From positions 5,146,001 to 5,210,000 of the forward strand of contig JAAONU010000123.1 of assembly GCA_012932295.1 (NCBI GenBank): DNA of 64,000 nucleotides. The letters are read 5' to 3'. The DNA is from Cyclina sinensis. Its lineage: Eukaryota; Mollusca; Bivalvia; Venerida; Veneridae. The position numbers were made by a program, and so were the translations under genes. The notes beneath the pieces are model-generated. The model worked only from the letters and a program-made list of their open reading frames with translations. It did not search any database and was not told the origin of the DNA. Shown in pieces: positions 24,901 to 39,338 of this stretch (position 1 is its first letter; each line of letters opens with the position of its first letter).

Positions 24901-27900
24901 CCTATTATTTGATGTTCTGTTGGAAGAAAATGCCAGTAGATCACTCGCTAACATATGAAACTTCCTATTATTTGATGTTCTGTTGGAAGAAAATGCCAGT
25001 AGATCACTCGCTAACATAAGAAACTTCCTATTATTTGATGTTCTGTTGGAAGAAAATGCCAGTAGATCACTCGCTAACATAAGAAACTTCCTATTATTTG
25101 ATGTTCTGTTGGAAGAAAATGCCAGTAGATCACTCGCTAAAATAAGAAACTTCCTATTATTTGATGCTCTGTTGGAAGAAAATGCCAGTAGATCACTCGC
25201 TAACATATGAAACTTCCTATTATTTGATGTTCTGTTGGAAGAAAATGCCAGTAGATCACTCGCTAACATAAGAAACTTCCTATTATTTGATGTTCTGTTG
25301 GAAGAAAATGCCAGTAGATCACCCGCTAACATAAGAAACTTCCTATTATTTGATTTTCTGTTGGAAGAAAATGCCAGCAGATCACTCGCTAACATAAGAA
25401 ACTTCCTATTATTTGATGTTCTGCTGGAAGAAAATACTAGTAGAACACTGGCTTACATAAGAAACTTTATTTTTTGAGGTTTTGTTGGAAGAACATGCCA
25501 GCAGATCACTCGCTAAAATAAGAAACTTCCTATTATTTGATGTTTAGTTGGAAGAAAATACCAGCAGATCACTCGGTAACATAAAAAACTTCCTATTATT
25601 TGATGTTCTGTTGGAAGAAAAATCCAGCAGATCACTCGCTAACATAAGAAACTTCCTATTATTTGATGTTCTGTTGGAAGAAAATACCAGCAGATCACTC
25701 GGTTACATAAGAAACTTCATGTTATTTGATGTTCTGTTGGAAGAAAATACCAGTAGATCATTCGGTAACATAAAACTTCCTATTATTTGATGTTCTGTTG
25801 GAAGAATATACCAGCAGATCACTCGGTAACATAAGAAACTTTATTTTTGATGTTTTGTTTGAAGAAAATACCAGCAGATCACTCGGTAACATAAGAAACT
25901 TCTTTTTATTTTATGTTTAGTTGAAAGAAAATACCAGGAGACCACTCGGTTACATAAGAAACTTCCTGATTGTTTATGTTTTATTGGAAGAAAATACCAG
26001 CAGAACAAGGTCTTACATAAGAATTCATTATTGCAGATGCTCTGCTAGAAGGACATCTCAGCAGGACATTGGCTAAACGTAGAAACTTTAATAAATATTC
26101 AATATCATGCTAGTAGATCATTGCAACGGCAAACTCCCTAGATATATATACAACCGGTTGAAACTTGGCAAATTTTAGAAACGCAATACATTTCAGTGCC
26201 CCGTCCAAATGGAATTCCAGCATATTGCTAGCTGAACATGAAAACTTTGAGAGAGTCCTGGCGTGCTACTAGAACGACATTCCGGCAGATGGTGGCTGAA
26301 CATTAAAAACTAAATAAACTTCGATGCCCTGCAAGCAAGACATTCCAGCAAGACGCTGGCTAACCTTTATGTCTATAATGAAGTGCAATCTGTCCTGCTT
26401 GTACATTATTCCAGTTGCTCGCTGACTTAACACAAGAAACATTGATCATATTCCTGTCGGAATGTCCTGGCAACAGAATATAGAGATTAGCTATTTCTTC
26501 CTTTCTTTCTTTCTTTCTTTTTATTTTCTTTTGTATGTTTAGCCTCGTTTTGCTGAGATGTCCTATCTGCAGGATAATAATCATAAGGAAAAAGGTTTCG
26601 CATGACTAAATGACTAACTATTGTTTCGATGATATGATCTACTGACAGGATCTTGAAACAGATAATGAGTTTAGTGTTTATATACAGTGATACAGATTCC
26701 GGCAGAACATCGAAATTAATTTCTCAAGTTTCTTGTGTTTAGCCAGGATCCTGCTAAAATGTCCTTGCAGCAGGATAACAAATTCATTTAGTTTCGTGTA
26801 ATAATCTAAAGGTCTGCTTGAATGATCAATTGGACATCGAAGTTCATTATGTTTGTTATGTTTAGCCATCGTCCTTCTGCAATGATCTTCCAAGGGAACA
26901 CATATCACTATTTATGTTCTGCTGATAATGTTTGCTTAATGACCACAGCTCAAACTTCACAAACATATTCAAAGCAAAGATTCTACCTAGTGAATAGAGA
27001 CTTACGTGTTCCCGACAGCTCGTTTATCAAAATGATTGCAAGCATTGCTGGTTAGAGCTAAGCAACTTCCTTTCTATAACGCGAATAACGAGAATTTATT
27101 ATGAAGATTATGTGATAAAACAGATTATTTTAATTCTAGTAAGTTTCTGACGCTTACAATAATATCACCGGCATCAAGTGACCTCTGTACGTCATATTGG
27201 ACTTTAAACAGTCCCGACACGCCTTGCGCAGAGTCCTTCTTCTGTTCTTCCGGTGAAGGGTTATATCGTATGTAGGCGGTTTTTGGAGAGGGTCGTTCAA
27301 CAAGTGCAAGCTCATTGCTAGCTGAAATGAGGAGGTTAATTTATAAGTCTTTCCTTGAACAGTTTGTCCGAGACTGAACAGAAGGCTCAACATTGTTTCA
27401 TGCAGAAGAACGGCCGATTATTTTTCTTGAGACATGTAGCTTATTTACACAAGACTAATAATAATGAAAGAGATTTTTTTTATAGAACTGCTACTCAGAA
27501 AGAATGTTTAATACTTGCTTTGTTTTTTATCTGGCAATTGTAAAGAGACTAACATATCTCAGCACAACTGTCGGACAGAAAACAAAAACGTGAGCATGTA
27601 TTTGGAGCATCACAAACTCCAAAATGTTTTTGTTATTGTAATTTCTAAATCTCTATAAAATATATCTCTTAGAATCCCTCGTGAATTAACATTCATTGGT
27701 ATCTAAATTTATGTCTTCTGTATATCATTTATGGTGTTATAGACTACACATCTAAGGTCTAGATTTTCACTTGTTGCTTACTTCGGGTTGATAGACAAAA
27801 AGAAAGTAAAGGCTAATAACATATGTTTTCATATCAATAAATTGTTTGAGACCTACTTGATATTTCGAAAGTGTTAGACAGAATGTCATTCCGTACTGGG

Positions 27901-30900
27901 GGTATTCTCAAAGCTGTTATTTCCCGAGATTCGAAAATGAAGACTTCCACGAGAAGCTGGTCCACTACTTGTTTCGGGTCGATATAGATGATATGTTCAT
28001 ATTGACCTCGCTTCCGCTGCAGAAGCTCGTCATACGTCAACACAAACGTCACTTCCGATTGCGCGGCGACGTTTATATTGACACGGAATTTATTTGTATC
28101 TCTTGGTCTGAAATCGAATAAAGGCGTACAAGTCTAATTTTTTTACATCCTTTAGGAAAATAAAGTGAAAATATTCCAGAATAATTAATTGAGAAACAAG
28201 TGTCTTTATCTATGTTATATCAATCATGGGATCGAGAACGAATATCAGTGTGTGTACACTCTCAAAATTTTCCGTTGCGGCATTTGAAAGAAGTCTAAAA
28301 ATCGTCTTTATGAAATTAGCCCATAGTCTCTATGAAAAGAAAGTTTGCAAATACTAACATCGTTATTCAACATTTTAACAGACGTATTGATTTTAAACAG
28401 CAGATACTTATGAAATATATGGCCGGCAGATTGGCCTTTCTTCTTCGCCTTGTCGTAGGACTTTTTAGCTTCTTGTTTCTCTTTTACAATGCCTGGATAA
28501 ATAATTCCGTCAATTTCCCTGCAATAAAATGTTAATACAACAATTGATTATACATTATATTAGCCTTATTTTATGTAGTTCAGTAGGGTACTTGTTAATA
28601 TATTAAAAAGATTTCAAATTTCATGAAAAAAGTAAACAAACAAAATACAAATACAAAAAGCGTTATAATAGTTATAAGAGATAACTTGCACATCTGAATG
28701 AAAAATAAACTTGCATGAGAAACGTCATTTAACAGGTAAGGCTGTGCGAATCTAGGCCCACAATTTTTGGCTGATAGGATGAAATCGCCTTTTTTCAATA
28801 ATCAAAGTCATCTTAAATTATTGCATACATTAGGAGGCAAAAGGTAGAAATAATTTACATACATAAAGAAATTAAGGTGTTTAATTTCCCTCATTTTTTT
28901 TAATTTCTGCCATATTTATAGAGCTATGGAAATATTTTTAAGGATTTTTGAATACAGAAAACTCTTCTGATCTATTACTTAGAAAGGATGTTGAATTCAC
29001 AAAATGGGAGAGAAAAGAGGTCGAAGAACTAAGCTTTCATTTTCGGGAATAAAAGAATGCACTGATATCTTTTGAGAAAAAATGTCGACAGTAAGGTTAA
29101 TTTAGAACCACTTAAACACAAATAGACCACAAAGAGTTTAAACTGGAAACAAAGTACGTTTGTTTTTGAAACATTACATCTTTGTTGTTTTGTTGAAAAG
29201 GGAGCAGAAACATAACTTAGCCTAGGTAATGTGCATTCCTGGTACAATAGCGGGGTATCAGAGAGAAACTATACACAATGAACTAAATTCTTTGGAATGA
29301 GATAGCATGCAAAATGTGGCTCCTTGTAACTATATCTGAACGAAATTTTCGAAATAGCACTGTCCTGCTGCAACCAACGTGAGAAAAATGTAGTTCCATT
29401 TTGTTGAGATATGAAAGTTCAGTATTTTACTGGAGTCTCATTCGCAATACATGTACAATAGTTAAATCATAGATAATACAGTTACATGTATGCAACAAAT
29501 CACAAAATGATTTATAAATGACTGTACATATTCCAAGTTTCGGTTCACTTACACAACAGGATTACTAGAATGTCTCAGATCATTTCATCGTACACATAAA
29601 ATCATATCATTAAATTCCAAAACGGAGCACTACCCGTAAAACAATTGAGTCCATGTACATGTTAATTATGATTAATATAAGGATTCCTAAATAGTTTATT
29701 CCTAAAACTATTAAACAAATATACAATATATACTAGTCTCTAAAAACTCATGGTGAATGTAAAAATTTCCTTCTTTCACCAAGAATAATAAAGCAGGTTT
29801 TGACTATGGACGTTATTAATAATTGAGTAGTGAGATGAAAAAGGTTCTAAGAGAAGTTAAACACATTGCAGAGTTGTAGTTGCCATGCCATGTTGATCAA
29901 CAAGAATAAAAATGATAAAAACTAAAAACGTCTATAGGTAGATACAACATTAAGATATAACAGGAAAGTAGACAGAACTTTTGTTTCGAACTATACAGCA
30001 GACATAAAAGAAATTTGTGGCGGTATCATTGATACACTAAGTGCTTGGCTGATAAGCCAGGCACACCTCTCAGTGTTTATTATGTTAGCTGAAAGATACC
30101 TATTATCAATGGAATATCTGCATGATTGAAAACAATTCACAACCGAAGCCGCTTACATCCCCCAGAAAACATAAAAATGCTGATACCTGATTATAAAGTG
30201 ATTAGTGCATGAAAAAAGGTGTTTACAGAAGTGGGTTTTTTTTATCTCTAACAAATAAACATTGAGAACATCGGCAAAAAGTTTTCCACAGTCCTGATCA
30301 GTGCCTTATGTGTATATTTTCCCTTTTTTTCAAACAAATATTAAATCTGACAGTGAAATATTACGTAAGACAATAAACGTTCTATAAAATACACAGTAAA
30401 ACACATTCCTATTCTGTGAGTGTGTTCATTAATCTTGATTCTGTCAAATGCGTATCTCTGAAAGGATCATTAGCACCTGGTTGAATTTCCTTTGAATTTC
30501 CTTTAAATTACGATCTAAAATTACGCTGCAGTTTAGCCCAGACTGGTTTCACATCCTATTAGTTTTGCGTCATTAACTTTGGCATTTCATTCAGAAAATT
30601 CAAATCCTTCTGTTAAACACGGAAACGACCCCTGGTGTTCAAAAATAACTCGCACGTGTCTACAGCCTCTGTGTGAGTGTAAATATAATTGTTTTCAAAA
30701 ATATTAGAACACATTGCCTGAAAATCTGCGTTTGTTCGTCTACATCTGCTTTTGTGCGTATTAAAGAATTTTGTATGTTTCTATTCAACAATACTGGATA
30801 AGGAAGATAAATAAACTGTTTTCCTTTTTCTCAGTCCTATAGCCATTTTGAATTGTGGGTAGCTTCTTTTTCATATGTTCTTAAATCAAACTCATGTCAT

Positions 30901-33900
30901 CCTTTTTACGTCTTCGGGTTTTTCAAATGACGTTGTCAGTTTCCAGACAAAATGATTTCCCAAGAAATAATCATACGGCAGACTTTCCTTTTCTTTGTAT
31001 TGTTTAATACTAATTCAATATATAAAATCCTACCAGATAAAGTGTTTAATACTAATTCATTATATAAAATCCTACCAGATAAAGAGTCTAATACTAATTC
31101 ATTATATAAAATCCTACCAGATAAAGTGTTTAATACTAATTGACTGTATAAAATCCTACCAGATAAAGTGTTTAATACTAATTGACTTTATACAATCCTA
31201 CCAGATAAAGTGTTTAATACTAACTGACCGAATAAAATCCTACTAGATAAAGTGATTAATACTAATTGATCGTATAAAATCCTACCAGATAAAGTGTTTA
31301 ATACTAATTGATTGTATAGAATCCTACCAGATAAAGTGTTAAATACTAATTGACTGTATAAAATCCCATCAGATAAAGTGTTCAATACTAATTGATTGTA
31401 TAAAATCCTACCAGATAAAGTGTTTAATACTAATTGATTGTATAAAATCTTACCAGATAAAGTGTTTGATACTAACTGACTGTATAAAATCCTACCAGAT
31501 AAAGTGATTAATACTAATTGATTGTATAAAAACCTACCAGATAAAGTGTTTAATACTAATTGATTGTATAAAATCCTACCAGATAAAGTGTTTAATACTA
31601 ATTGATTGTATAAAATCCTACCAGATAAAGTGTTCAATACTAATTGACTGTATAAAATCCTACCAGATAAAGTGTTCAATACTAATTGATTGTATAAAAT
31701 CTTACCAGATAAAGTGTTTGATACTAACTGACTGTATAAAATCCTACCAGATAAACTGATTAATACTAATTGATTGTATAAAAACCTACCAGATAAAGTG
31801 TTTAATACTAATTGATTGTATAAAATCCTACCAGATAAAGTGTTTAATAGTAATTGACTGTATAAAATCCTACCAGATAAAGTGTTCAATACTAATTGAC
31901 TGTATAAAATCCTACCAGATAAAGTGTTAAATACTAATTGATTGTATAAAATCCTACCAGATAAAGTGTTTAATACTAATTGACTGTATAAAATCCTACC
32001 AGATAAAGTGTTAAATACTAATTGATTGTATAAAATCTTACAAGATCCAGTGTTTAATACTAATTGATTGTATAAAATCCTACAAGATAAAATGTTTAAT
32101 ACTAATTAATTGTATAAAATCCTATCATATAAAGTGTTTAATACAATCTGACTGTATAAAATCCTACCAGATAAAGTGTTTAATACTAATTAATTGTATA
32201 AAATCCTACCAGTTTAAGTGTTTTATACTAATTGATTAAATAAAATCATACCGGATAAAGTGTTTAATACTAAATGATTATATAAAATCCTACCAGATAA
32301 AGTGTTAAATACTAACTGATTATATAAAATCCTACCAGATAAAGTGTTTAATTCTAACTGATTATATAAAATTCTACCAGATAAAGTGTTTACTACTAAC
32401 TGATTATATAAAATCCTACCAGATAAAGTGATTAATACTAATTGATTGTATAATATCCTTCCAGATAAGTGTTTTATACTAATTGACTGTATTAAATTCT
32501 ACCAGATAAAATGTTTAATACTAATTGATTATATAAAATCCTACCAGATAAAGTGTTTAATACTGACTGATTATATAAAATCTTATCAGATAAAGTGTTA
32601 AATACTAATTGATTATATAAAATCCTACCAGATAAAGTGTTAAATACTAATTGATTTCATAAAATCCTACAAGATAAAGTGTTCAACACTAACTGATTTT
32701 ATGAAATCCTACCAGATAAAGTGTTTAATACTAACTGATTATATCAAATTCTACCAGATAACGTGTTTAATACTAACTGATTATATCAAATTCTACCAGA
32801 TAAATTGTTCAATACTAATTGATTATATAAAATCTTACCAGATAAAGTGATTAATACTAACTGATTATTAAAATCCTTCCAGATAAGTGTTTAATACTAA
32901 TTGACTGTATAATATTCTACCAGATAAAGTGTTTAATACTAACTGACTATATAAAATCCTTCCAGATAAAGTGTTAAATACTAATTGATTATATAATCTT
33001 ACCAGATAAAGCGTTTGATACTAATGGATTATAAAAATCTTACCAGATAAAGTGATGAATAATTATTGATTGTATAAGGACCTACCAGATTTAGTGTTTA
33101 ATACTGATTAATTATATATAAACCTACAAGATTTACTGGTTTTTTGGTGTTTTTAAGTCTAACCTAGCTTTTATTATTTGTTTTCTTGACAAGTTCTCAC
33201 AATTATCTGTAATCATACACAGTATAGCGGTCTTTTTATCAACTCGCACTCTATCGGATTGGGTCGCAGGAGGGACCTATAGCATTGATGACTATTTTTT
33301 TAGAGAAACTTTGTAAACTTTAAGTTGATAGAGAAACTTTGTAAATTGAAAGTTTATAGAGAAACTTTGTAAAGTTTAAGTCAAAAGAAAAACTTTGTAA
33401 AGTTTAAGTTAATAGAGAAACTTTGTAATGTTTAAGTCAATAGAGAAACCTTGTAAAGTTAAAGTCAATAAAATTTGTTCTTCTTCTTCTTCAGAATATA
33501 CCTGTTGCACTGGTTTAGAATCCAACGTTGGGACTGTTTTACCATAAGATATTTATACAATGGATCGAAGAGGAATCGGAAAGGTTTGAAGTGCCAATAA
33601 ATTGATTAAAAAGCAAATAGAATTCTTTTTCGCTTTTTAAAAAGAAATAAGAAACCTTTTCGCTTAAAAAATATATAGAATCCTTTTCGCTTAAAAAATA
33701 TATAGAATCAATTTCGCTAAAAAAGGAATATAGAACCCCATTCGTTTAAAACAAAAGATAGAATCCTTTTCGATTTTATCCAACGATTGAGATTGAGAAA
33801 TTCGTTATATTCTAAGTTTATCACAGAAAAACATAATGAGAATGTTACTGGGATTGCATACAAAAATGCAAATAAAATAAACAAGATTACAGGAAATTGT

Positions 33901-36900
33901 CTTTGCTTTATGTTCCTTTGGACGCATTTTGGCATCATTTTCATGCCATTCTAATGAATTGCTTAATAAATGTTAACTGTTAAAACAAATTAGATCATGT
34001 TCATAATGAAGTGACCTGCAAAACAGAAGTGGTCTGCAGAACAAAAAACTGCTATTAATCTCGAAACAGAATATACAAGTTATTTTTAAAATTTTCATGC
34101 TTAAAAGTAGTGTCTGTTTTTTTTAATACAACAGCTGGCGTGCAGCTGGCAAGCCGTGGTAAATTCACCACAAGGGCCACTTTTGTAACTGAAAAGATGT
34201 TTCTTAGACCATTCATAACATGAATTTTGAAAAGAAAGAATCAAAGAATGAAAGAACAAACAAATGAAAGAAAGATAGAATGACCAACGCAAGACAGAAG
34301 CCAACATAAAACTGACATAAGAAAAGAAAAAAGAAAGAGAGAAAGGGTAAGGAAACGAACCACAGAGCAAAAATAAAAACGAGAGAACGAGACAGAAATG
34401 AAAAAAAAATGAATATTTTACACATTTGATTTTCAAGTATATAAGGGTTTTGTGCATTGAGTGTAAGAGCTTCCTATCAAACCAGCTAAGCTAATGATTT
34501 ACAGATAGCTGTATTACAGTATGTTGTAGACAGAAGCTGAACATGATAAAAACCGCTTTTATCGGCTTGAGATGCCATTTTTTCGAAGTAATCTGAGTGT
34601 ATCTACACTGTCTTACTGACAGTTGGATTCGCGATTAGACAAGAACCTCTCAAGCCAGGTGGTAAAGCCATTACTGGCAGAGTGGTTGTTTTACACGAAT
34701 CTGCTAGCATCTACCTACACCATTTTCATTTCTTTTAAATATCACCTACTTAAATGTTTCATCAAAATGACTTCAAAAAATATATACCCAAAGCGAAATA
34801 TTTATCTCCAAAAAGTGATGACTCACGTTTCGATTTCAGATTATTATTAAAGACTGCACGGAATTTTCATGCAAATGGGAATGTAGTTAACACTTGATTG
34901 CTAGTTTAAGAGGATACAATAATATTTAGTTTCCCTTTGATAACTAACGTTACGGAAAGTGCTTCGACTCAAATAGATAATTGATATTCCTGAGGGGAGG
35001 TAATCAGTGGTCACATTTACAGACCAGGGACTATAATTACAGAAGTCCAGCCTTGGTGTAGTAATAAATAGGTCTATCTTTATTTCTTTTCTGAAGACAT
35101 TACTTTATTTTATCTTCAATTACGTAATAAATAGAGGATATTCAAGTTTTTTCTATAAATACCGGATTTATTTTCATCAAGTGGTATGAAAATAAATATT
35201 TCACGAGTGGCCATAGCCACGAGTGAAATATGATAATTTTCATACCACGAGATGAAAATAAATCCCGTATTTAATGAAAAAACTTGAATTTTCTGTTTAT
35301 TATATACTTTTCTCTTTTTTGACCTTGAGATTCGAAAGAATTCCCCTTTAATTTAGTGTACAGGCTGGATTTAGAAAAAAAGTAGTCCGGCAAGACACCA
35401 GTGAAAATACGGAAAATATGTTTCACTGCAGTGAAAAATAAATTTTTACAGTGAAAATACGGAAAATGAAAATACGCAATTTATTTCATCAATATTTCTC
35501 AATATTTCATTTATAAGTATATAATAAAATGTTTTCTATATTTTTTAAGCTCTTTCTTTAAAAGCATGTGCTTGAAAGAACTAATTTAGATAAAAAGTGG
35601 CAGTGTGGTCATTTAAAAAATGTTTAACGTTACATAGTTCTATAGTTGTAACGTTACATTTTGAAATTACTGAAAAGCCTGTCTCCGTGGCCAGTTTATG
35701 TTTTTCTGACGTCAGTTAACAACGAAATCGATTTGTGTCTACACAATAAGACAGAGCTACCAAAAACATGTAAGCAGTTAATTTTGTAAAATATTAGATT
35801 TTTTAAAGTTATCTAGCCCCTATAGATAATTCTAAAACAACACACGTGCTTAAATTTAGAATTTAATTCACTCTTGTTTTACTGAGCTGAACATAAAGGA
35901 AATACTTACATTGTAAAATTTGATATAAAGGCTGCTTCTGGAAGACTGACGTCAAACGTCGTTTCTCTGTCATCATAAAGTTCATTTACAACTGTTGACG
36001 TCACTACCGTTTCCGCAAATCTGTGTAGAATGTCCGAACGGATTGTCAGTGAAACAACACGTGGTCCCTCAAAAAGAAAAGCATCGCAGGTATGTTAAGT
36101 CATTGGGTAACAAAGGTACATGTTTATACAGCCAGATTTACTTATCTGATTCTATTTGCGAATTTAAAATTTTAAATGACGTCATACCGAGTGGTAAAAA
36201 GGAAACGGTTCTTTTATATATTTAATAGAGAAGAATAAAGAACCTTTTCTCTTTTATTCTGCGATATGGTATCGTAACGTCGACGTAATAAACTGATATA
36301 ATTTATATTCATTGTTAGACAATCTGCATAATTTACTGTTATATATTTATTGTTGGATAGTCTACATGATATAGAGGATATTTGTTTGTTTTTGTGGAAG
36401 ATGAGAATTTATTTCATCGAGTGAACACCATATGTGATATTTTCACGAGTGGCGCAGCCACGAGTGAAAATATAAACATATGGTGTTCACGAGATGAAAT
36501 AAATTCCCATCTTCCACTAAAAAACAAACATTTTTTTTTTATTTTATGCCAACACGTCAAAAATGGGTATTTTATGACATTTTTACTCAGGGCCTTCAAT
36601 AAATTCCCCATGGTGAGCCCAAATCAGTTAATGCGTACTTTGGTCAAACTGTTACTCCGCACAAAAAAAAGTGCAGACAATCTCCAATACATATGATAAC
36701 TTTACTTCTGCTGAAATAAACTGAATACACTTTCATCAAATAACATTTATTTTTCTCTACACAGTTTATCAATATTTATTGAATTTTAGCCATACATACT
36801 TTAATTATAAAAGCGGATTAATACCGAGTAATATTCAATCAATTGAATTGAAAGTCGGCCATATTGGATATTGTCCATGTGATTTATGTAAACAAATCAG

Positions 36901-39304
36901 ACATTTTAAATAATTTATGGCGAAATTCTTCATTGTTCACAACTAGTTAGGCTCAGGAATTAAATATTATAACTGGATTTAACAAGGTAAATAAATTTCA
37001 CTCGCTGTCACTGTCTGAAATACAGCGGATTCTCTTGTATTTACGTTGATAAAAAAGTAGTTCCGGCACAAACAGTTGATTATCAAAATGGTAATTTCAC
37101 TGATTCAAAACAGTGGATTATCAATTTTATCTCACTGATATTTCCCTATATTTCATTGGTAGGCATAAAATAAACACTGGTATTTATCTTGAAGGACTTC
37201 ATAATAAACCGGTATATATTTATTGTTAGATAGTCTAAATAATATGCTGGTCAATATTTATTGTTAGATAAACTACATAATTTTCTGGAATATGTCTATC
37301 TTGAAAGAGTCTACATTATGTTCTGGTATATATTAATAGTTAGATAGTCTACATTACGACTGCTATATATTAAATATAAAATTCAACCACATTCTATGCT
37401 TGGAATTTTTTACGTAAGATAGACTGCATTATGTACTCGAATATATTTAGCGTTAAATAGTCTACAGTTTGGGCTGAAATATATTCTTTCGTGATCTTAT
37501 TCCAGTTAATCGCTGTCACACGTTGCAGAATGTATTATATATAAAAACACTAACCAGGGGTAAAGACTAAAATTATTCTGTTTCAACACTTAAGTGCATA
37601 ATGAAATTCCAAGTAAACCCAAGAGATTTTAATTTCAAAACTGGTTCTTTTCGAATAAGATAAACGGAGTCAAGGAATAAACATATAGCAAAGTCAATTT
37701 GTAAACAACAAAAATAATATTGGATGCATAGAACAAAACAAAGATCTTGATCCCAGAAATGTTTCTGTCAATAGTGTTTAATTAGTCTCTCCGATTTTCC
37801 CCTCTTTTCAAACTCAAAGCCTCCGTTAATCTCAATTTTGGATAACTTTCAGAACTTTTTAATAACTCGTTCCCAAGAGATGCTAAGTCGTTTCTTTGAG
37901 TTAGTATCTCGTTGGAACGAGATAAAAAAGTTGTTCATGTCCTCTCTGTGCCATCGTAAATGTAAGAAAATGATACGTTTTTTTAAAAAAAAATACCACA
38001 GACGTTAGGTTACTCACATAAGTCCGCCTAAGTAATTTTGCATTCAGTTCAATAAAAATAGATAAGAAGTAAAAATATATTTCTATGAAGTAAGGTCCTA
38101 ATTTATGATATATTTTATGAAGTAAGGTCCTAATTTATGATATATTTTGACGAAGTAAGGTCCTAATTTATGATATATTTTTATGAAGTAAGGACCTAAT
38201 TTACGATTTTATTTTCAATTCCTAAAAATTACCTTTCACATTTGTCAAAGAAATAAAAAAAATGCGTGCCAGTGTTTCGATATCATTAATTTCAATGTGT
38301 GTTTACAAATTATATGGCTTCGATTTATCAACGCTATCTTAGATTTTACAACTTCAAAGCTAGTTACAGCACTAAAATGGTGATACGGTTCTAATTTCAC
38401 CGGAAACAGCTGAGCCGAAAAACTGATTAGATACTGGGATCTGAAACAGATGATTGTATCGCTAGAAATTATCCGGGGTTTTTAAAAATGAATGTGAGGC
38501 TTTCTTCTTTCTCAGATGTTGTGAAGTGTAATACGGGTTTACATTAGATAATCGTAAAATCTAGAAAAAGAAGATAAATTGCTGCGTTTGACAATCACTG
38601 ATGCTTATCTTGTCCAATGGTGTATGTAGAGATCTCAATAGCACCCGTGTAGTTGACAAATTGTTACATATCGTTCGATACAAAAATGTCGTCTGCTTTG
38701 ACGAAGCGGTATCCAGATTTTTTTTTAATATTTCAAATACTTATAGAATTTCGTTGTTTGTGGAAAAATTACTGAAAGCATCTGAAACCTCAACGAGAAG
38801 TAGAGCAGTAGAAATAGAATAACAGAAATAGAATTTTATTTTTTCTCGGGGATCATTTACGTGAATGTTTATCATGAAACATGTTCAGTAAACAACAAAT
38901 TGGACGAAAATCTCTGTAACTTCCTACGCAATAATCTTTCATGATAGTTTTGTACTGTAGAACTCCTCAAAATGAATAAACACGGATGTTTTTCTTTGAA
39001 TGCACATGCAAAGTATAAATATATATAAATCAAGGAATCGCGTCTCCAAGCGGTTTTCACATGGTAAAAAGGTACGGGAACGGAAATGAGAAAGCTGTGA
39101 TGTTTATACAAGTGTTGCAGCGAAGTAGCAGAGTTACAATGCTTGGAAATCTGTCACTTGGTGATGGATGACTTAATGTATACATTAAGACGATGCATTG
39201 CAATGCCGCTGAGCAATGTTTATGCAATTTATATAAATAAATCATTGAAAAGCTTGGTTATTGCGTAGGGTCATAGGTTCAGAGTCAGATTGAAAAATAC
39301 CAAG

Positions 39305-39338
<34 letters not shown>

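Noticed and set aside
24814..25790. 193-codon minus frame and 75-80-codon plus frames with repeated LLEENASRSLANIRNFLLFD
   Set aside because: Produced by the 63-bp intronic minisatellite inside the ITIH gene; frames open on both strands.
31188..31889. 233-codon minus frame with repeated LSGRILYNQLVLNT
   Set aside because: Produced by the 42-bp intronic minisatellite.
34101..34457. 118-codon minus frame rich in Phe, Leu and Ser
   Set aside because: Low-complexity complement of an AAAG-rich tract; lies in ITIH intron 2 without splice support.
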